Shown here: positions 1 to 7,947 of the stretch, one piece after another
Layout of the letters: each line of letters opens with the position of its first letter
Numbering within the stretch: the stretch's first letter is position 1
NCBI GenBank assembly: GCA_021826605.1
Contig: JAKAZF010000032.1
Location: 1-11,605 of the forward strand
Direction: 5' to 3'
Length of the DNA: 11,605 bases
DNA from: Planctomycetota bacterium
Lineage (GTDB): Bacteria > Planctomycetota > Phycisphaerae > WQYP01
Position numbers and translations under genes: made by a program
Notes under the pieces: model-generated
What the model saw: the letters and a program-made list of their open reading frames with translations, nothing else
Database searches by the model: none
Told to the model about the DNA's origin: nothing

Positions 1-15
1 CAAGATGAATTCCTT
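1..15 (-). promoter_or_regulatory. Possible rpoC ribosome-binding site and start at the window edge
   Basis: On the minus strand AAGGA (complement of 11-15) lies 7 nt before a TTG at the complement of 1-3. Since rpoC normally follows rpoB, this could be its start. Only one codon is visible, so the identity rests on gene order. An ATG further upstream would encode a short peptide that does not resemble the RpoC N-terminus I know, so I did not use it. Confidence 0.28.
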
Positions 16-54
16 AAAGCACACAACATAATCAATCATATCTAGGCTATAACG

Positions 55-3000
55 CTATATTCCTTTCTTCTTTTCCAAGGTAATATTCAAGCCCAGGCCG
101 CGGATTTCGTTGCACAACACGTCAAACGAAACCGGCGTACCGGCATCAAGGGTGTTGGTGCCTTTGACCATGCTTTCATAAATCTTGGTGCGGCCTTCCA
201 CATCATCAGATTTAACCGTCAAAAGTTCCTGCAGTACATACGCGGCACCGTAGGCTTCCAAGGCCCAAACTTCCATCTCACCGAAACGCTGACCGCCGGT
301 GCGGGCTTTTCCGCCCAATGGCTGCTGGGTGATAAGGCTGTATGGACCGGTGGACCGGGCATGTATTTTCTCATCAACCAGGTGGTGAAGTTTAAGCATG
401 TACATGTAACCCACGGTCACCTTTTGCTCAAACGGTTCGCCGGTGCGGCCATCGTACAGGTTAATTTTCAAAAGAGCCGGCATTTCCACCGAAATTTCTG
501 TAGGAGGCGGCGGAAGCTTCTTTTCAGCCAATTCAACGCGGCGATTGCGCACGTGGGCATTGGCCTCTTCGACAGCCTTGAGAATTTCCGATTCAGTGGC
601 ACCGTCAAATACGGGCGTAACAGCCTGGAAGCCCAGTACGGCCGCAGCCCAGCCCAGGTGCGTTTCCAGAATCTGTCCGATGTTCATACGCGATGGCACG
701 CCCAGCGGATTTAACACAATATCCACAGGGGTTCCATCTTCCAGGAACGGCATATCGGCTTCGGGAACGATACGGGCAATGACGCCCTTGTTGCCGTGGC
801 GGCCCGCCATCTTATCGCCCACCGACAACTGCCGCTTCGTGGCCAGATACACTTTAACCATTTCAAGAACACCCGACGGCAACTCATCGCCGCGCTTCAT
901 GTGCTCCATTTTCCGCGTCTTTTCTTCCCGCATGGATTGCAGCGTGGCTTTGTAGCGATGATAAATCTGTTCCCCGCGCTTACGGGCGTCTTCCGCGCCT
1001 TTAATCCAGGTTACGGCAAAGCTTTCAACCTGCTCCAGGATGACTTCATCCTGATCCGACTTACCAACTTTTTGCCGGGTGGAAGGATCGACCATTGTCT
1101 GACCGGTGGCTTCATTGATTTCATCAGCCATTTTCCGAAACAGTTCGGCGATGCGGACATCCATCTGCTTGCCGTACTCTTTCATTTCCTTCTGGAGAAC
1201 TTTCTTCTGGTCGTCGCTCATGTGCATGCGGCGACTGAACCGCTGCGCACCGATTACCACGCCTTCAGTTCCGGCGGGAACTTCCAGAGAATCGTTCTTC
1301 ACGTCTTCGCCGGCGCGGCCGAAAATAGCATGAAGAAGTTTTTCTTCCGGTGAAAGCTCCGTCTTGCTCTTGGGCGAAACCTTACCCACAAGAATATCAC
1401 CGGGGGTGACATGCGTACCAGTGCTGACGATTCCGCTTTCGTCCAGATTTTTCAACGCCTTTTCACTGACGTTCGGGATATCACGGGTGAATTCTTCACG
1501 TCCGAGTTTGGTTTCGCGCACTTCCACATCAAATTCTTCAATGTGGATAGAGGTAAATACGTCACCCTTGATCAGGCGTTCGGAAACGACAATGGCGTCT
1601 TCGTAGTTGTAGCCGTCAAGCGTCATAAAGGCCACGAGAACATTGCGTCCCAGCGCCAGTTCGCCGTTGCGGCAGGCCGGGCCGTCGGCAATGATCTGGC
1701 CCTTCTTGACCTTTTGCCCCACGGCCACCAGCGGTTTCTGCGTCATGCAGGTTTTGTCATTTAACCCGGCGTTTTTCCGCAGGACATATTCATCAGAATT
1801 GTCAATGACAATGCGGCAGGCATCCACAAATGTAATCACACCGGATCGATCAGCCTTGATCACCATGCCGCTATTATAAGGAATAACCTTTTCCAGCCCG
1901 GTTCCCACCACCGGAGGATCGGTAATCAGCAGAGGCACCGCCTGACGTTGCATGTTGGATCCCATCAGGGCACGGTTGGCATCATCATGCTCAAGGAACG
2001 GAATTAACGCCGCCGAGATCGCCACCGTCTGCTTGGGGGAAATATCAACATAGTTAATTTCCGATCCGCGAACCTGCTGCAAATCGCCGTTGACGCGGGC
2101 CAGGAGGAGGTCTTGCCGAACTTTTCCGGAATCCGGCGAAGCCACTTCCGGCGGAGCCAGAACCGCTTTCATTTCTTCATCGGCCCGGAGATATTTGTGC
2201 ACCCCGTTGACTTTGCCGCCCTCGACCACGCGATACGGCGTAATCAGGAAGCCGTAGTCATCGACACCGGCATAAATGGACAAGGAGGCAATCAGACCGA
2301 TGTTCGTGCCTTCCGGCGTTTCAATCGGGCAGATGCGACCATAATGCGAAATATGCACATCGCGAACCTCAAAGCCCGCACGCTTGCGGTTTAACCCGCC
2401 AGGCCCGAGGGCCGAAAGACGGCGTTCATGCGTAAGCTGCGAAAGCGGATTGGTCTGATCGACCACCTGCGATAGTTCACTGCGCCCAAAGAAGTATTCA
2501 ATGGAACTGCTGATGCTCTTGGAGTTCACAAGTTCCACAATTTTAGCGACTTCTTCCGGGGCCTTCATGCTTAAACGTTCCTGCACCGTGCGACGCAGCT
2601 TCAGGAAGCCCTTGCGCAGTTCTTCCTGCGCCAATTCATCAATAGTACGCAGGCGACGATTACCCAGATGGTCAATATCATCAACGTAACCGCGTCCGCC
2701 ACGCAGTTCCAGAATGTATTTAATGCTGCCGAGAATATCTTCCGGCCGCAGGGTCATGACATCTTCGGGAACGTTCTGCTCAAACTTACGATTAATACGG
2801 AAGCGACCCACCCGTCCCAGACGGTAACGCGCCACATCGAAGAATTTTTCCGCGAACAGCGTTTTGGCCTTGTCATCGTTGGGCGGATTGCCGGGCCGCA
2901 GGCGGCTGTAAATTTTACGCAATGCCTCTTTGTGGCTGTGGGAATCATCTTCCTGCAGCGTATTAAGGATCAACGGATCCGCAAGCTTCTCAATAACTTC

Positions 3001-3807
3001 GATTTTTTTCAGGCTGCTGGCCTGAATTTTAGCCACTCGATCACCAATTTGCGCACCCGACTTCACGAGTTCTTCGCCGGTCTCGGTGTCTACAATGGAA
3101 CCTACCGCGTAATAATCCGCCTTCAACTGCCCGACCGGGACTGTGCGGGTTTCGTAAAAGGCCCGGATCAACGCCTCATCGGTGCCATATTTCTCGTCCA
3201 TGGCCCGCAGGAAGCTGGTAGCCGGAATTTTCCCCGACTGGTCAATACGGACCACCAGAACGTCCTTTTTGGTGACGTTAATTTCAATCCAGCTTCCGCG
3301 TTCCGGAATAACCCGGCAGGAATGCAGGGGGCGGTCGCCTTCCTGCGATTGAATCAGGAAGTCAACGCTCGGTGAGCGGTCGAGTTGATGTCGCCGTGCT
3401 CGCTCCGCTCCGTTGATAATAAATTCGCCGCCGCCGGTCATAATGGGTACATCACCGAGATAAATCGATTCCTCGACCATGTCCGGTTTGTCTTTGCGGC
3501 TCAAACGCACCTTAATGCGAAGGGGCATCCCGAATGTTAAGCGCAGGGCGCGGCATTCATCCCGCGAATACCGGGCCTTGCCCAGTTCATAGCTGATGTA
3601 TTCCAATTTCATGGAACCGTCATAGGACTCGATGGGAAATACTTCCCGCAGCAAGGCTTCTATGCCGTCATTTTTTCGCTTTTCCGGTTCTGTGTCCGCT
3701 TGCAGAAACCGCTTATAAGCCGCGGTCTGAACCTCAATGAGGTTCGGGATGGGCAAGGCATCGCCACGTTTTGAATAATCACGCACTTGCGTTACACGTA
3801 CACGCAT
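55..3807 (-). CDS. rpoB: DNA-directed RNA polymerase subunit beta
   Basis: Beta subunit of RNA polymerase, forming half of the active-site cleft with beta-prime. The 1250-aa length suits the family. Visible landmarks include the rifampicin cluster I around residues 443-467 (D450 equals E. coli D516; the Q, H and S of the classic resistance positions are kept), the [12 protein letters not shown] segment, the LDGYNYEDA segment, [11 protein letters not shown] with K999 and K1007 (equivalents of E. coli K1065/K1073, which contact the initiating nucleotide), and the conserved C-terminal clamp with [18 protein letters not shown]. The start is fixed by GGAGG at 3815-3819, 7 nt upstream of the ATG. 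The protein ends KKKGI at a TAG. Oddity: residues 135-149 depart from the nearly universal ERVxVSQLHRSPGV pattern and read [15 protein letters not shown], including Arg at the E. coli V146 position. It is divergent from rplA and probably has its own promoter at 3948-3976. Confidence 0.98.
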   Translation of the reverse strand: MRVRVTQVRDYSKRGDALPIPNLIEVQTAAYKRFLQADTEPEKRKNDGIEALLREVFPIESYDGSMKLEYISYELGKARYSRDECRALRLTFGMPLRIKVRLSRKDKPDMVEESIYLGDVPIMTGGGEFIINGAERARRHQLDRSPSVDFLIQSQEGDRPLHSCRVIPERGSWIEINVTKKDVLVVRIDQSGKIPATSFLRAMDEKYGTDEALIRAFYETRTVPVGQLKADYYAVGSIVDTETGEELVKSGAQIGDRVAKIQASSLKKIEVIEKLADPLILNTLQEDDSHSHKEALRKIYSRLRPGNPPNDDKAKTLFAEKFFDVARYRLGRVGRFRINRKFEQNVPEDVMTLRPEDILGSIKYILELRGGRGYVDDIDHLGNRRLRTIDELAQEELRKGFLKLRRTVQERLSMKAPEEVAKIVELVNSKSISSSIEYFFGRSELSQVVDQTNPLSQLTHERRLSALGPGGLNRKRAGFEVRDVHISHYGRICPIETPEGTNIGLIASLSIYAGVDDYGFLITPYRVVEGGKVNGVHKYLRADEEMKAVLAPPEVASPDSGKVRQDLLLARVNGDLQQVRGSEINYVDISPKQTVAISAALIPFLEHDDANRALMGSNMQRQAVPLLITDPPVVGTGLEKVIPYNSGMVIKADRSGVITFVDACRIVIDNSDEYVLRKNAGLNDKTCMTQKPLVAVGQKVKKGQIIADGPACRNGELALGRNVLVAFMTLDGYNYEDAIVVSERLIKGDVFTSIHIEEFDVEVRETKLGREEFTRDIPNVSEKALKNLDESGIVSTGTHVTPGDILVGKVSPKSKTELSPEEKLLHAIFGRAGEDVKNDSLEVPAGTEGVVIGAQRFSRRMHMSDDQKKVLQKEMKEYGKQMDVRIAELFRKMADEINEATGQTMVDPSTRQKVGKSDQDEVILEQVESFAVTWIKGAEDARKRGEQIYHRYKATLQSMREEKTRKMEHMKRGDELPSGVLEMVKVYLATKRQLSVGDKMAGRHGNKGVIARIVPEADMPFLEDGTPVDIVLNPLGVPSRMNIGQILETHLGWAAAVLGFQAVTPVFDGATESEILKAVEEANAHVRNRRVELAEKKLPPPPTEISVEMPALLKINLYDGRTGEPFEQKVTVGYMYMLKLHHLVDEKIHARSTGPYSLITQQPLGGKARTGGQRFGEMEVWALEAYGAAYVLQELLTVKSDDVEGRTKIYESMVKGTNTLDAGTPVSFDVLCNEIRGLGLNITLEKKKGI

Positions 3808-3947
3808 GGTTTAACCTCCGACATTCAAGGAACCGAAGAACAGTTTCTTTCAGTCCACTGCAACCAAAAAGTATGAATTAACTATGAAGGGGGGGAAAGA
3901 AGAACAAACACAAACAACAATGGTAGCCCGGCTATTCATAGTCCTGC

Positions 3948-3976
3948 ATTGTATACACCCTTAAGACTTAACGCAA
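3948..3976 (-). promoter_or_regulatory. Candidate rpoB promoter
   Basis: On the minus strand there is TTGCGT (complement of 3971-3976), a 17-bp spacer and TACAAT (complement of 3948-3953). This fits a sigma70-type promoter and would start transcription near 3941, leaving an rpoB leader of about 134 nt. It stands back to back with the rplA promoter, with only 15 bp between the two -35 boxes. The transcript start is inferred. Confidence 0.55.
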
Positions 3977-3991
3977 GTGTAACACATCCGC

Positions 3992-4020
3992 TTGACAATT
4001 TTTTCCGACATGGGTATCTT
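3992..4020 (+). promoter_or_regulatory. Candidate rplA-rplJ-rplL promoter
   Basis: A perfect TTGACA (3992-3997) is followed by a 17-bp spacer and TATCTT (4015-4020), the strongest sigma70-like match in the window. It would start transcription near 4027 and give rplA an untranslated leader of about 270 nt. That length is unusual unless the leader is regulatory. Confidence 0.65.
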
Positions 4021-4025
4021 ATTCG

Positions 4026-4055
4026 CTCCCTTACGGGAGGCCGCACCACGGGCCT
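4026..4055 (+). promoter_or_regulatory. Overlapping alternative hairpins at the 5' end of the rplA leader
   Basis: CTCCC (4026-4030) can pair with GGGAG (4035-4039) around a 4-nt loop, placing a hairpin at the predicted transcript 5' end. AGGCC (4038-4042) can instead pair with GGCCT (4051-4055). The two stems share bases 4038-4039, so they are partly exclusive. Pairing is seen in sequence; function is not known. Confidence 0.4.
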
Positions 4056-4102
4056 GACAGAGTGGAAGCTCGGAATAAACTCCGGAGCGGACAAAAAAAT
4101 AG

Positions 4103-4138
4103 AATCAGGGCTTGAAAACTTCCTGATTTTTAGTTTTT
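4103..4138 (+). terminator. Attenuator-like intrinsic terminator in the rplA leader
   Basis: AATCAGG (4103-4109) pairs perfectly with CCTGATT (4122-4128) around a 12-nt loop, followed by a T-rich run through 4138. It lies after the predicted promoter and 159 nt before the rplA ATG. An A-tract at 4093-4099 precedes it, so it could also stop antisense transcription. CCTGA at 4053-4057 can pair with TCAGG at 4105-4109, which would break the terminator. This is classic attenuator geometry, but the alternative is only 5 bp. Attenuation of rplJL by L10-L12 is known in Bacillus subtilis, but I cannot show that binding motif here. Confidence 0.45.
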
Positions 4139-4148
4139 CCGGCTAAAC

Positions 4149-4197
4149 TGCCAAAAAACAGCCAATAAAACCAATTGGCACCATGTCCTCTCTGCCA
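4149..4197 (+). promoter_or_regulatory. Leader segment with three competing pairings
   Basis: TTGGCA at 4175-4180 has several partners: TGCCAA at 4149-4154 (6 bp), the offset pair GCCAAT 4161-4166 with ATTGGC 4174-4179 (6 bp, 7-nt loop), and TGCCA at 4193-4197 (5 bp with 4176-4180). At most one can form at a time. This may be part of a ribosomal-protein leader fold or chance in an A/C-rich stretch. Confidence 0.3.
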
Positions 4198-4242
4198 GTT
4201 AAAGTAATTATTTCCCAGCTGAATTTTTCATGGCCTAAGCGC

Positions 4243-4296
4243 AACGGCATTAATCACTTTGTGCCGCCGCAGCTTACTTGAGGAGTCTATGCCGTT
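4243..4296 (+). promoter_or_regulatory. Possible translational switch around the rplA start
   Basis: AACGGCAT (4243-4250) pairs perfectly over 8 bp with ATGCCGTT (4289-4296), the bases immediately before the rplA ATG, and encloses the Shine-Dalgarno GAGGAG (4280-4285) in the loop. CGGCA (4245-4249) can instead pair with TGCCG (4262-4266). The two are mutually exclusive. The Shine-Dalgarno to ATG spacing is long (11 nt), and folding could alter access to the start. L1 is known to repress its own operon by binding leader RNA, so this is a candidate site. Confidence 0.35.
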
Positions 4297-5016
4297 ATGG
4301 CGATTAAAGCATTAAAACTACGCGGAAAACGTTATCGTCAATCCGTAGAGCATCTGCCAAAAGATCCGGTGACCGTGGAACAGGCCATACCCGTGCTCAA
4401 AAAATTCAAAGCGGCAAAATTTGACGAAAGCGTAAATATTGTCCTTCATTTGGGCATCGACGCCACACAAGCGGACCAAAACGTCCGCGGTTCGGTCAGT
4501 TTGCCCAAGGGCATTGGCAAGACGCGCCGCGTTATTGCCTTCGTTCAGGGCAATGATATTGAAAAGGCTAAGGCCGCCGGTGCGGTTGAAGCCGGTGCTG
4601 ACGATCTGATCAAAAAGGTCAATGATGGCTGGATGGACTTTGACGTTGCCGTAGCCACACCGGAAATGATGCCTAAGATCACCCGCCTGGGCAAGGTCCT
4701 TGGCCCCCAGGGCAAAATGCCCAGCCCCAAAGCCGGCACGGTCGCGACGGATGTTACCAGTGCCGTTAAGGAATATGCCGCTGGCAAGGTGGAATTCCGA
4801 AATGATAAAGGCGGTAATATTCACGCGGTCGTGGGCAAACTTAGTTTTGCGGAAGCGGATCTCGCCGCCAACATTCACGCATTTATCAATACGATTCGTC
4901 GGTTGAAGCCTGTGACATCCAAAGGCCAGTACGTTAAAAAAGTAACGGTACATAGTTCCATGAGTCCGGGCGTTCAGATTGACACCAGTCATCTGGACAT
5001 TATTGAAACAGCCTGA
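4297..5016 (+). CDS. rplA: 50S ribosomal protein L1
   Basis: L1 binds the mobile stalk of 23S rRNA at the E site and in many bacteria represses translation of its own operon. The product is 239 aa, close to the usual 229-236. The signature LGKVLGPQGKMPSPKAGTV sits near residues 131-150, preceded by the family's first domain (a VNIVLHLGIDATQ strand near 46-58), and the C-terminal half returns to domain I. GAGGAG at 4280-4285 is 11 nt upstream of the ATG. An out-of-frame ATG at 4289 opens an 8-codon frame that overlaps the start, but it is only 3 nt from the same Shine-Dalgarno. It is first in a plus-strand rplA-rplJ-rplL operon, separated from its usual partner rplK by several kilobases and on the opposite strand. 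Confidence 0.98.
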   Translation: MAIKALKLRGKRYRQSVEHLPKDPVTVEQAIPVLKKFKAAKFDESVNIVLHLGIDATQADQNVRGSVSLPKGIGKTRRVIAFVQGNDIEKAKAAGAVEAGADDLIKKVNDGWMDFDVAVATPEMMPKITRLGKVLGPQGKMPSPKAGTVATDVTSAVKEYAAGKVEFRNDKGGNIHAVVGKLSFAEADLAANIHAFINTIRRLKPVTSKGQYVKKVTVHSSMSPGVQIDTSHLDIIETA

Positions 5017-5050
5017 ACTTTGCTAAACAACACTTAAAGAGGTTTACATT

Positions 5051-5587
5051 ATGAGTAAGCGTATTAAAAACCTGATTGCTGCCGAACTAGAGAAGCGCCT
5101 GACCGGTGCCGACAGCGTCGTCATTGTGGATTATTCCGGCATCAGCGCCAATGATACCAACAAACTGCGCAACGGTTTGAAGAAAAAGAACGTGCGCATG
5201 ACCGTCATCGCCAATGCCCAGGGGCGTCGCGCGATGGAAAAGGTCGGCCTCAAGGCCGGTGGCGATATCCTCTTGGGAACCAATGCCCTGGTCTATGGCG
5301 GCGAATCCGTGGTCGATTCCGTAAAGGAATTGCTGGTGCAAGCCAAAGAAATTGCCAAGCTCAAAATTAAGGGATCGGTCGTTGAAGGCCAGTTACTGGA
5401 CAAACCAGCCACTGAAGCTCTGGCAAAACTGCCGGGCCGCCGAGAATTGCAAGCCCAGATTTCAACCCTGGCCATTTCCCCTGGCCGCAAACTGGCTGGA
5501 CAAATTGTTGGGCCAGGCCGCAACGTGGCGGGCCTGGTAAAAGCCGTTATTGAAAAGAAGGAAAAGGAAGCCCCGGTCGCAGCGTAA
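5051..5587 (+). CDS. rplJ: 50S ribosomal protein L10
   Basis: L10 anchors the L7/L12 stalk to 23S rRNA and recruits translation factors to the ribosome. The product is 178 aa, normal for the family. The N-terminal RNA-binding globular domain carries a VIVDYSGISAND segment near residues 23-34, and the C-terminal part (about 140-178, ending in a Lys/Glu-rich helix and APVAA) fits the helix that holds L12 dimers. AGAGG at 5038-5042 is 8 nt before the ATG. It starts 34 nt after rplA, so the two are probably co-transcribed. That gap is too short to hold a classical L10 leader, which suggests any L10 autoregulatory site lies upstream of rplA or that control is different here. Confidence 0.97.
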   Translation: MSKRIKNLIAAELEKRLTGADSVVIVDYSGISANDTNKLRNGLKKKNVRMTVIANAQGRRAMEKVGLKAGGDILLGTNALVYGGESVVDSVKELLVQAKEIAKLKIKGSVVEGQLLDKPATEALAKLPGRRELQAQISTLAISPGRKLAGQIVGPGRNVAGLVKAVIEKKEKEAPVAA

Positions 5588-5719
5588 GCGGACCGGTGCA
5601 ATGAGCTTAATTTAATTTGTTTTTTATGTCTTTTGTCATTCATTCAGCCTGCCTGGAGCAGTTAAAACGGGGCGCGTCGCCCTGGCTGGTGGAGACAAGC
5701 GAACTTGTGGAGTTTTACT
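5588..5719 (+). promoter_or_regulatory. rplJ-rplL spacer with hairpins near the rplL ribosome-binding site
   Basis: This 132-nt gap has no gene. It holds a weak stem TAAGC/GCTTA (5585-5589 with 5605-5609) followed by a T-rich run, a stable GGGCG/CGCCC hairpin (5670-5682, 3-nt loop), and ACAAG/CTTGT (5695-5699 with 5704-5708) with a CGAA loop. The last stem overlaps the first two bases of the rplL Shine-Dalgarno, so it could tune L12 synthesis, which must exceed that of L10. I saw no convincing promoter in the gap. Confidence 0.35.
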
Positions 5720-6115
5720 ATGGCAGAATTTGCTGCTGAAATCATGGAACTGGGCGATAAGATTGTTGCCCTCTCACTGCTGCAGGCTAAACAGCTCAGC
5801 GATTATCTCAAGGAAAAGCACGGCATCGAAGCCGCCGCCGGTGGTGGCATGATGATGGCCGCTCCCGCAGCCGGCGGTGGTGCAGCTGCTGCTGTTGAAG
5901 AGCAGACCTCGTTTGACGTGGTGCTCAAAGCCCCCGGCGAGAAAACCATTCAGATTATCAAAATTGTCCGCGCAGCTACCAACCTGGGCCTCAAAGAAGC
6001 CAAGGATCTGGTCACCGCCGCCCCGAAGGTGGTCAAGGCTGGTGTTGATAAGGCTGAAGCCGAGAAGCTCAAGAAAGAGCTTGAAGCCGAAGGCGCAACC
6101 GTCGAACTCAAATAA
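5720..6115 (+). CDS. rplL: 50S ribosomal protein L7/L12
   Basis: The multicopy stalk protein that contacts EF-Tu and EF-G and stimulates their GTP hydrolysis. The product is 131 aa: an N-terminal dimerisation helix region (1-38), a flexible Ala/Gly-rich hinge (about 38-59) with an unusual Met triplet at 44-46, and the C-terminal factor-binding domain (about 62-131) with [19 protein letters not shown]. The usual TGLGL is TNLGL here. I chose the ATG at 5720, preceded by GTGGAG (5707-5712) at 7 nt, over an in-frame TTG at 5705 because MAEF matches the usual N-terminus. It is last in the rplA-rplJ-rplL operon and is followed by two hairpins, the second a strong terminator. Confidence 0.97.
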   Translation: MAEFAAEIMELGDKIVALSLLQAKQLSDYLKEKHGIEAAAGGGMMMAAPAAGGGAAAAVEEQTSFDVVLKAPGEKTIQIIKIVRAATNLGLKEAKDLVTAAPKVVKAGVDKAEAEKLKKELEAEGATVELK

Positions 6116-6133
6116 GTTTGACGAGCCATTAGC

Positions 6134-6160
6134 GAGGTTTGCTTTCCTTAGCAAATCCTC
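6134..6160 (+). repeat. Bulged hairpin downstream of rplL
   Basis: GAGGTTTGCT (6134-6143) pairs with AGCAAA plus CCTC (6150-6160) around the loop TTCCTT, with T6156 bulged. It has no T-tract. It lies just before the true terminator and could protect the 3' end of the abundant rplL mRNA. Confidence 0.45.
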
Positions 6161-6173
6161 AGAAACAATAACA

Positions 6174-6208
6174 GGCCGGCGATTCCCAGCGAATCGCCGG
6201 CCTTTTTT
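6174..6208 (+). terminator. Intrinsic terminator of rplA-rplJ-rplL
   Basis: GGCCGGCGATTC (6174-6185) pairs perfectly over 12 bp with GAATCGCCGGCC (6191-6202) around a 5-nt loop and is followed by six T residues. It is a textbook rho-independent terminator on the plus strand. The minus-strand gene that ends at 6211 stops just before this hairpin; in that direction the tract after the stem is only T-rich, so it may serve both operons. Confidence 0.93.
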
Positions 6209-6210
6209 AT

Positions 6211-6627
6211 TCAATCCGGGCAAATGTGCAGTTCGCCGTTGGTTTTTCCGCAGAGAAATCGGCAAAATGATGGTGCGATGACGGGATCCGTGTCATCCGA
6301 TACATCATCTGTAAGCGGAACACTAAAAGATTCAATCTGGGCGTAGTGGCCCAGGGTATCCAACACTGCCAAGGGGGTTTGTTCCGATGAATCACTGTAA
6401 ATCGCGACTTTCCATGCGGTAAAAACGCAGCCCGGCGACACCGGAATCGCGGGGGACGGCGTGGCAATAAGTGTGCTGTGGTCCGGCAAAATAGCAACAA
6501 ATGTCGCGTCTTCAGGTGGTTGATCGCACGGGCTGCTGCACCGCCAGATATAACCTTCCACAATCCACTGCCGCGTCAGCATGGGAACCGAAGATACATA
6601 ATGGCTATCGCGCAGCATGAAACTCAT
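6211..6627 (-). CDS. Unrecognised 138-aa protein, translationally coupled to lysA
   Basis: I do not recognise a family. The start ATG overlaps the lysA TGA as ATGA (6624-6627), a common sign of translational coupling, and supports this frame as real. The product has five cysteines, arranged as C30-x3-C34, C122-x3-C126 and C136, plus C67 as a sixth isolated one. It has several aromatic and beta-prone stretches (VAILPD, WKVAIYSD), an acidic run near 107-114 (DDVSDDTD), no signal peptide and no membrane helix that I can see. A second Met (M4) is a possible start. It is last in its operon and ends 3 nt from the T-tract of the convergent rplL terminator. A second frame over the same span (6207-6563) is taken as a shadow. 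Confidence 0.68.
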   Translation of the reverse strand: MSFMLRDSHYVSSVPMLTRQWIVEGYIWRCSSPCDQPPEDATFVAILPDHSTLIATPSPAIPVSPGCVFTAWKVAIYSDSSEQTPLAVLDTLGHYAQIESFSVPLTDDVSDDTDPVIAPSFCRFLCGKTNGELHICPD

Positions 6628-7904
6628 ATTTCCGCAGCAATTAAATCCTGGTAAGTCTCGCGCCGCCGGATAATCCGCCAGGCGCTTCCATCCACCAGCA
6701 CTTCCGCCGCCCGCGGCCGGGCATTGTATTGACTGCTCATGGCAAAGCCATACGCGCCGGCTGAAAACACCGCCAGCAGATCCCCGCGTTTGGTTCGCGG
6801 CAGATACCGGTCCTTCGCGAAATAATCGCCACTTTCACATACCGGCCCGACAATATCCACTTTTTGATCATCGGCAGTTCGCAACGTACTTTGTCGATTT
6901 TCCGGCGGGCATGAACCGCTGACATCCAGCGGCCAGATAAAGTGATAACTTTCATACAGCGTGGGACGAATCAGATCATTCATGGCCGCATCTACAATCG
7001 TAAATGTTTTAGTACCCCCCTGCTTGCTGTATTGCACGCGCGTTACTAAAATGCCGGCGTTGCAGGAAATGGACCGTCCCGGCTCCAGAATAATCCGGAG
7101 GTTGCGACCCTTAAGCAATGGAATAATTGCCGCGGCATAATCCGCCGCGGACGGGGCTTCATTGCCTTCATAAAACGCGGCAAAACCCCCGCCGATATCC
7201 AGCGTGTCAATGATAATATTTTTCGCCGCCAGACGGTCGATAAGGTTCAGCGCCTTGGTAATGGCATCCACATACGGCTGCGTGGATTTAATCGGTGAAC
7301 CAATATGCAGATGCAGGGCGCTTAACCGGGCATTTTTAGCCTCCGCCGCCTGAATATAAAAAGCCTGGGCCCGATCTATATCAACGCCGAATTTCGTCTC
7401 TTTTTTCCCGGTCAGCGTTTTCTGATGCGTACCGGCGCTGCTGACATCCGGATTCACCCGCAAAGCGCCGTGCGCGATGAGCTTTTTAGCCCCGGCCAAA
7501 CGATCCAGATTCCAGAATTCCTCTTCGCTTTCAATATTGAACCAGCCGATACGCTCATCCAGCGCTTCGTTGATTTCCTGATCGGTTTTGCCCACACCTG
7601 CAAACACAATCATCCGTGCGTCCGCACCGGCTTTTATCGCGCGAAAGAGTTCCCCGCCCGACACCACGTCAAAGCCGCTGCCGCGTGCCCGCAAAGTTTG
7701 AAGAATCGCCAGATTCCCGCAGGATTTAATCGAATAGCAAATCAATGGTTTAAGCGGAGCAAACGCCGCCGCGATGCGATCATAATGTGACAACAGCGTG
7801 GCCTGGCTGTAAATGTACGTCGGCGTGCCGGTTTTTTCCACGATGTCCCGCACGGGCACGCGCTCACAATGCAACTGATTATCAATATATTCAAAATGGT
7901 CCAT
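6624..7904 (-). CDS. lysA: Diaminopimelate decarboxylase
   Basis: PLP-dependent enzyme converting meso-diaminopimelate to L-lysine plus CO2, the last step of lysine synthesis, in the cytoplasm. The product is 426 aa. The fold III decarboxylase motifs are all present: the PLP-binding lysine K60 in YSIKSCGN, HLHIGSP with H198/H200, a DIGGGF glycine loop, EPGRSI, the active-site CESGD with C356, and SAGAYGFAMSSQYN from residue 381 with Tyr385. I chose the ATG at 7902-7904 because MDHFEYI leads straight into the family N-terminus. A longer frame back to 8009 would overlap the upstream gene and adds a non-homologous Arg-rich tail. The Shine-Dalgarno is weak (GGA). It begins 43 nt after the TIM-barrel gene, with a small CCCGT/ACGGG hairpin in between. 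Confidence 0.95.
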   Translation of the reverse strand: MDHFEYIDNQLHCERVPVRDIVEKTGTPTYIYSQATLLSHYDRIAAAFAPLKPLICYSIKSCGNLAILQTLRARGSGFDVVSGGELFRAIKAGADARMIVFAGVGKTDQEINEALDERIGWFNIESEEEFWNLDRLAGAKKLIAHGALRVNPDVSSAGTHQKTLTGKKETKFGVDIDRAQAFYIQAAEAKNARLSALHLHIGSPIKSTQPYVDAITKALNLIDRLAAKNIIIDTLDIGGGFAAFYEGNEAPSAADYAAAIIPLLKGRNLRIILEPGRSISCNAGILVTRVQYSKQGGTKTFTIVDAAMNDLIRPTLYESYHFIWPLDVSGSCPPENRQSTLRTADDQKVDIVGPVCESGDYFAKDRYLPRTKRGDLLAVFSAGAYGFAMSSQYNARPRAAEVLVDGSAWRIIRRRETYQDLIAAEI

Positions 7905-7947
7905 GTGTTTCCGATACTTAACGCCCGTCCCCGTTTCCACGGGAAGC

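Noticed and set aside
2668..3375. 235-codon open frame on the plus strand inside rpoB
   Set aside because: It is antisense to the best-supported gene in the window, has no recognisable protein features, and is explained by the codon bias of rpoB.
3361..3410. Compensated frameshift in rpoB as the cause of the diverged rifampicin-pocket segment
   Set aside because: I read the other two frames across the segment; neither restores the usual motif, while several changes (Ser to His, His to Asp, Gly to Ser) are single-codon substitutions.
3949..4146. 65-codon open frame in the rpoB-rplA gap
   Set aside because: It begins upstream of and runs through the best promoter and into the terminator hairpin, has no Shine-Dalgarno and no recognisable protein.
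4318..4992. 224-codon open frame antisense to rplA
   Set aside because: It lies wholly within rplA, which matches L1 end to end; shadow frame.
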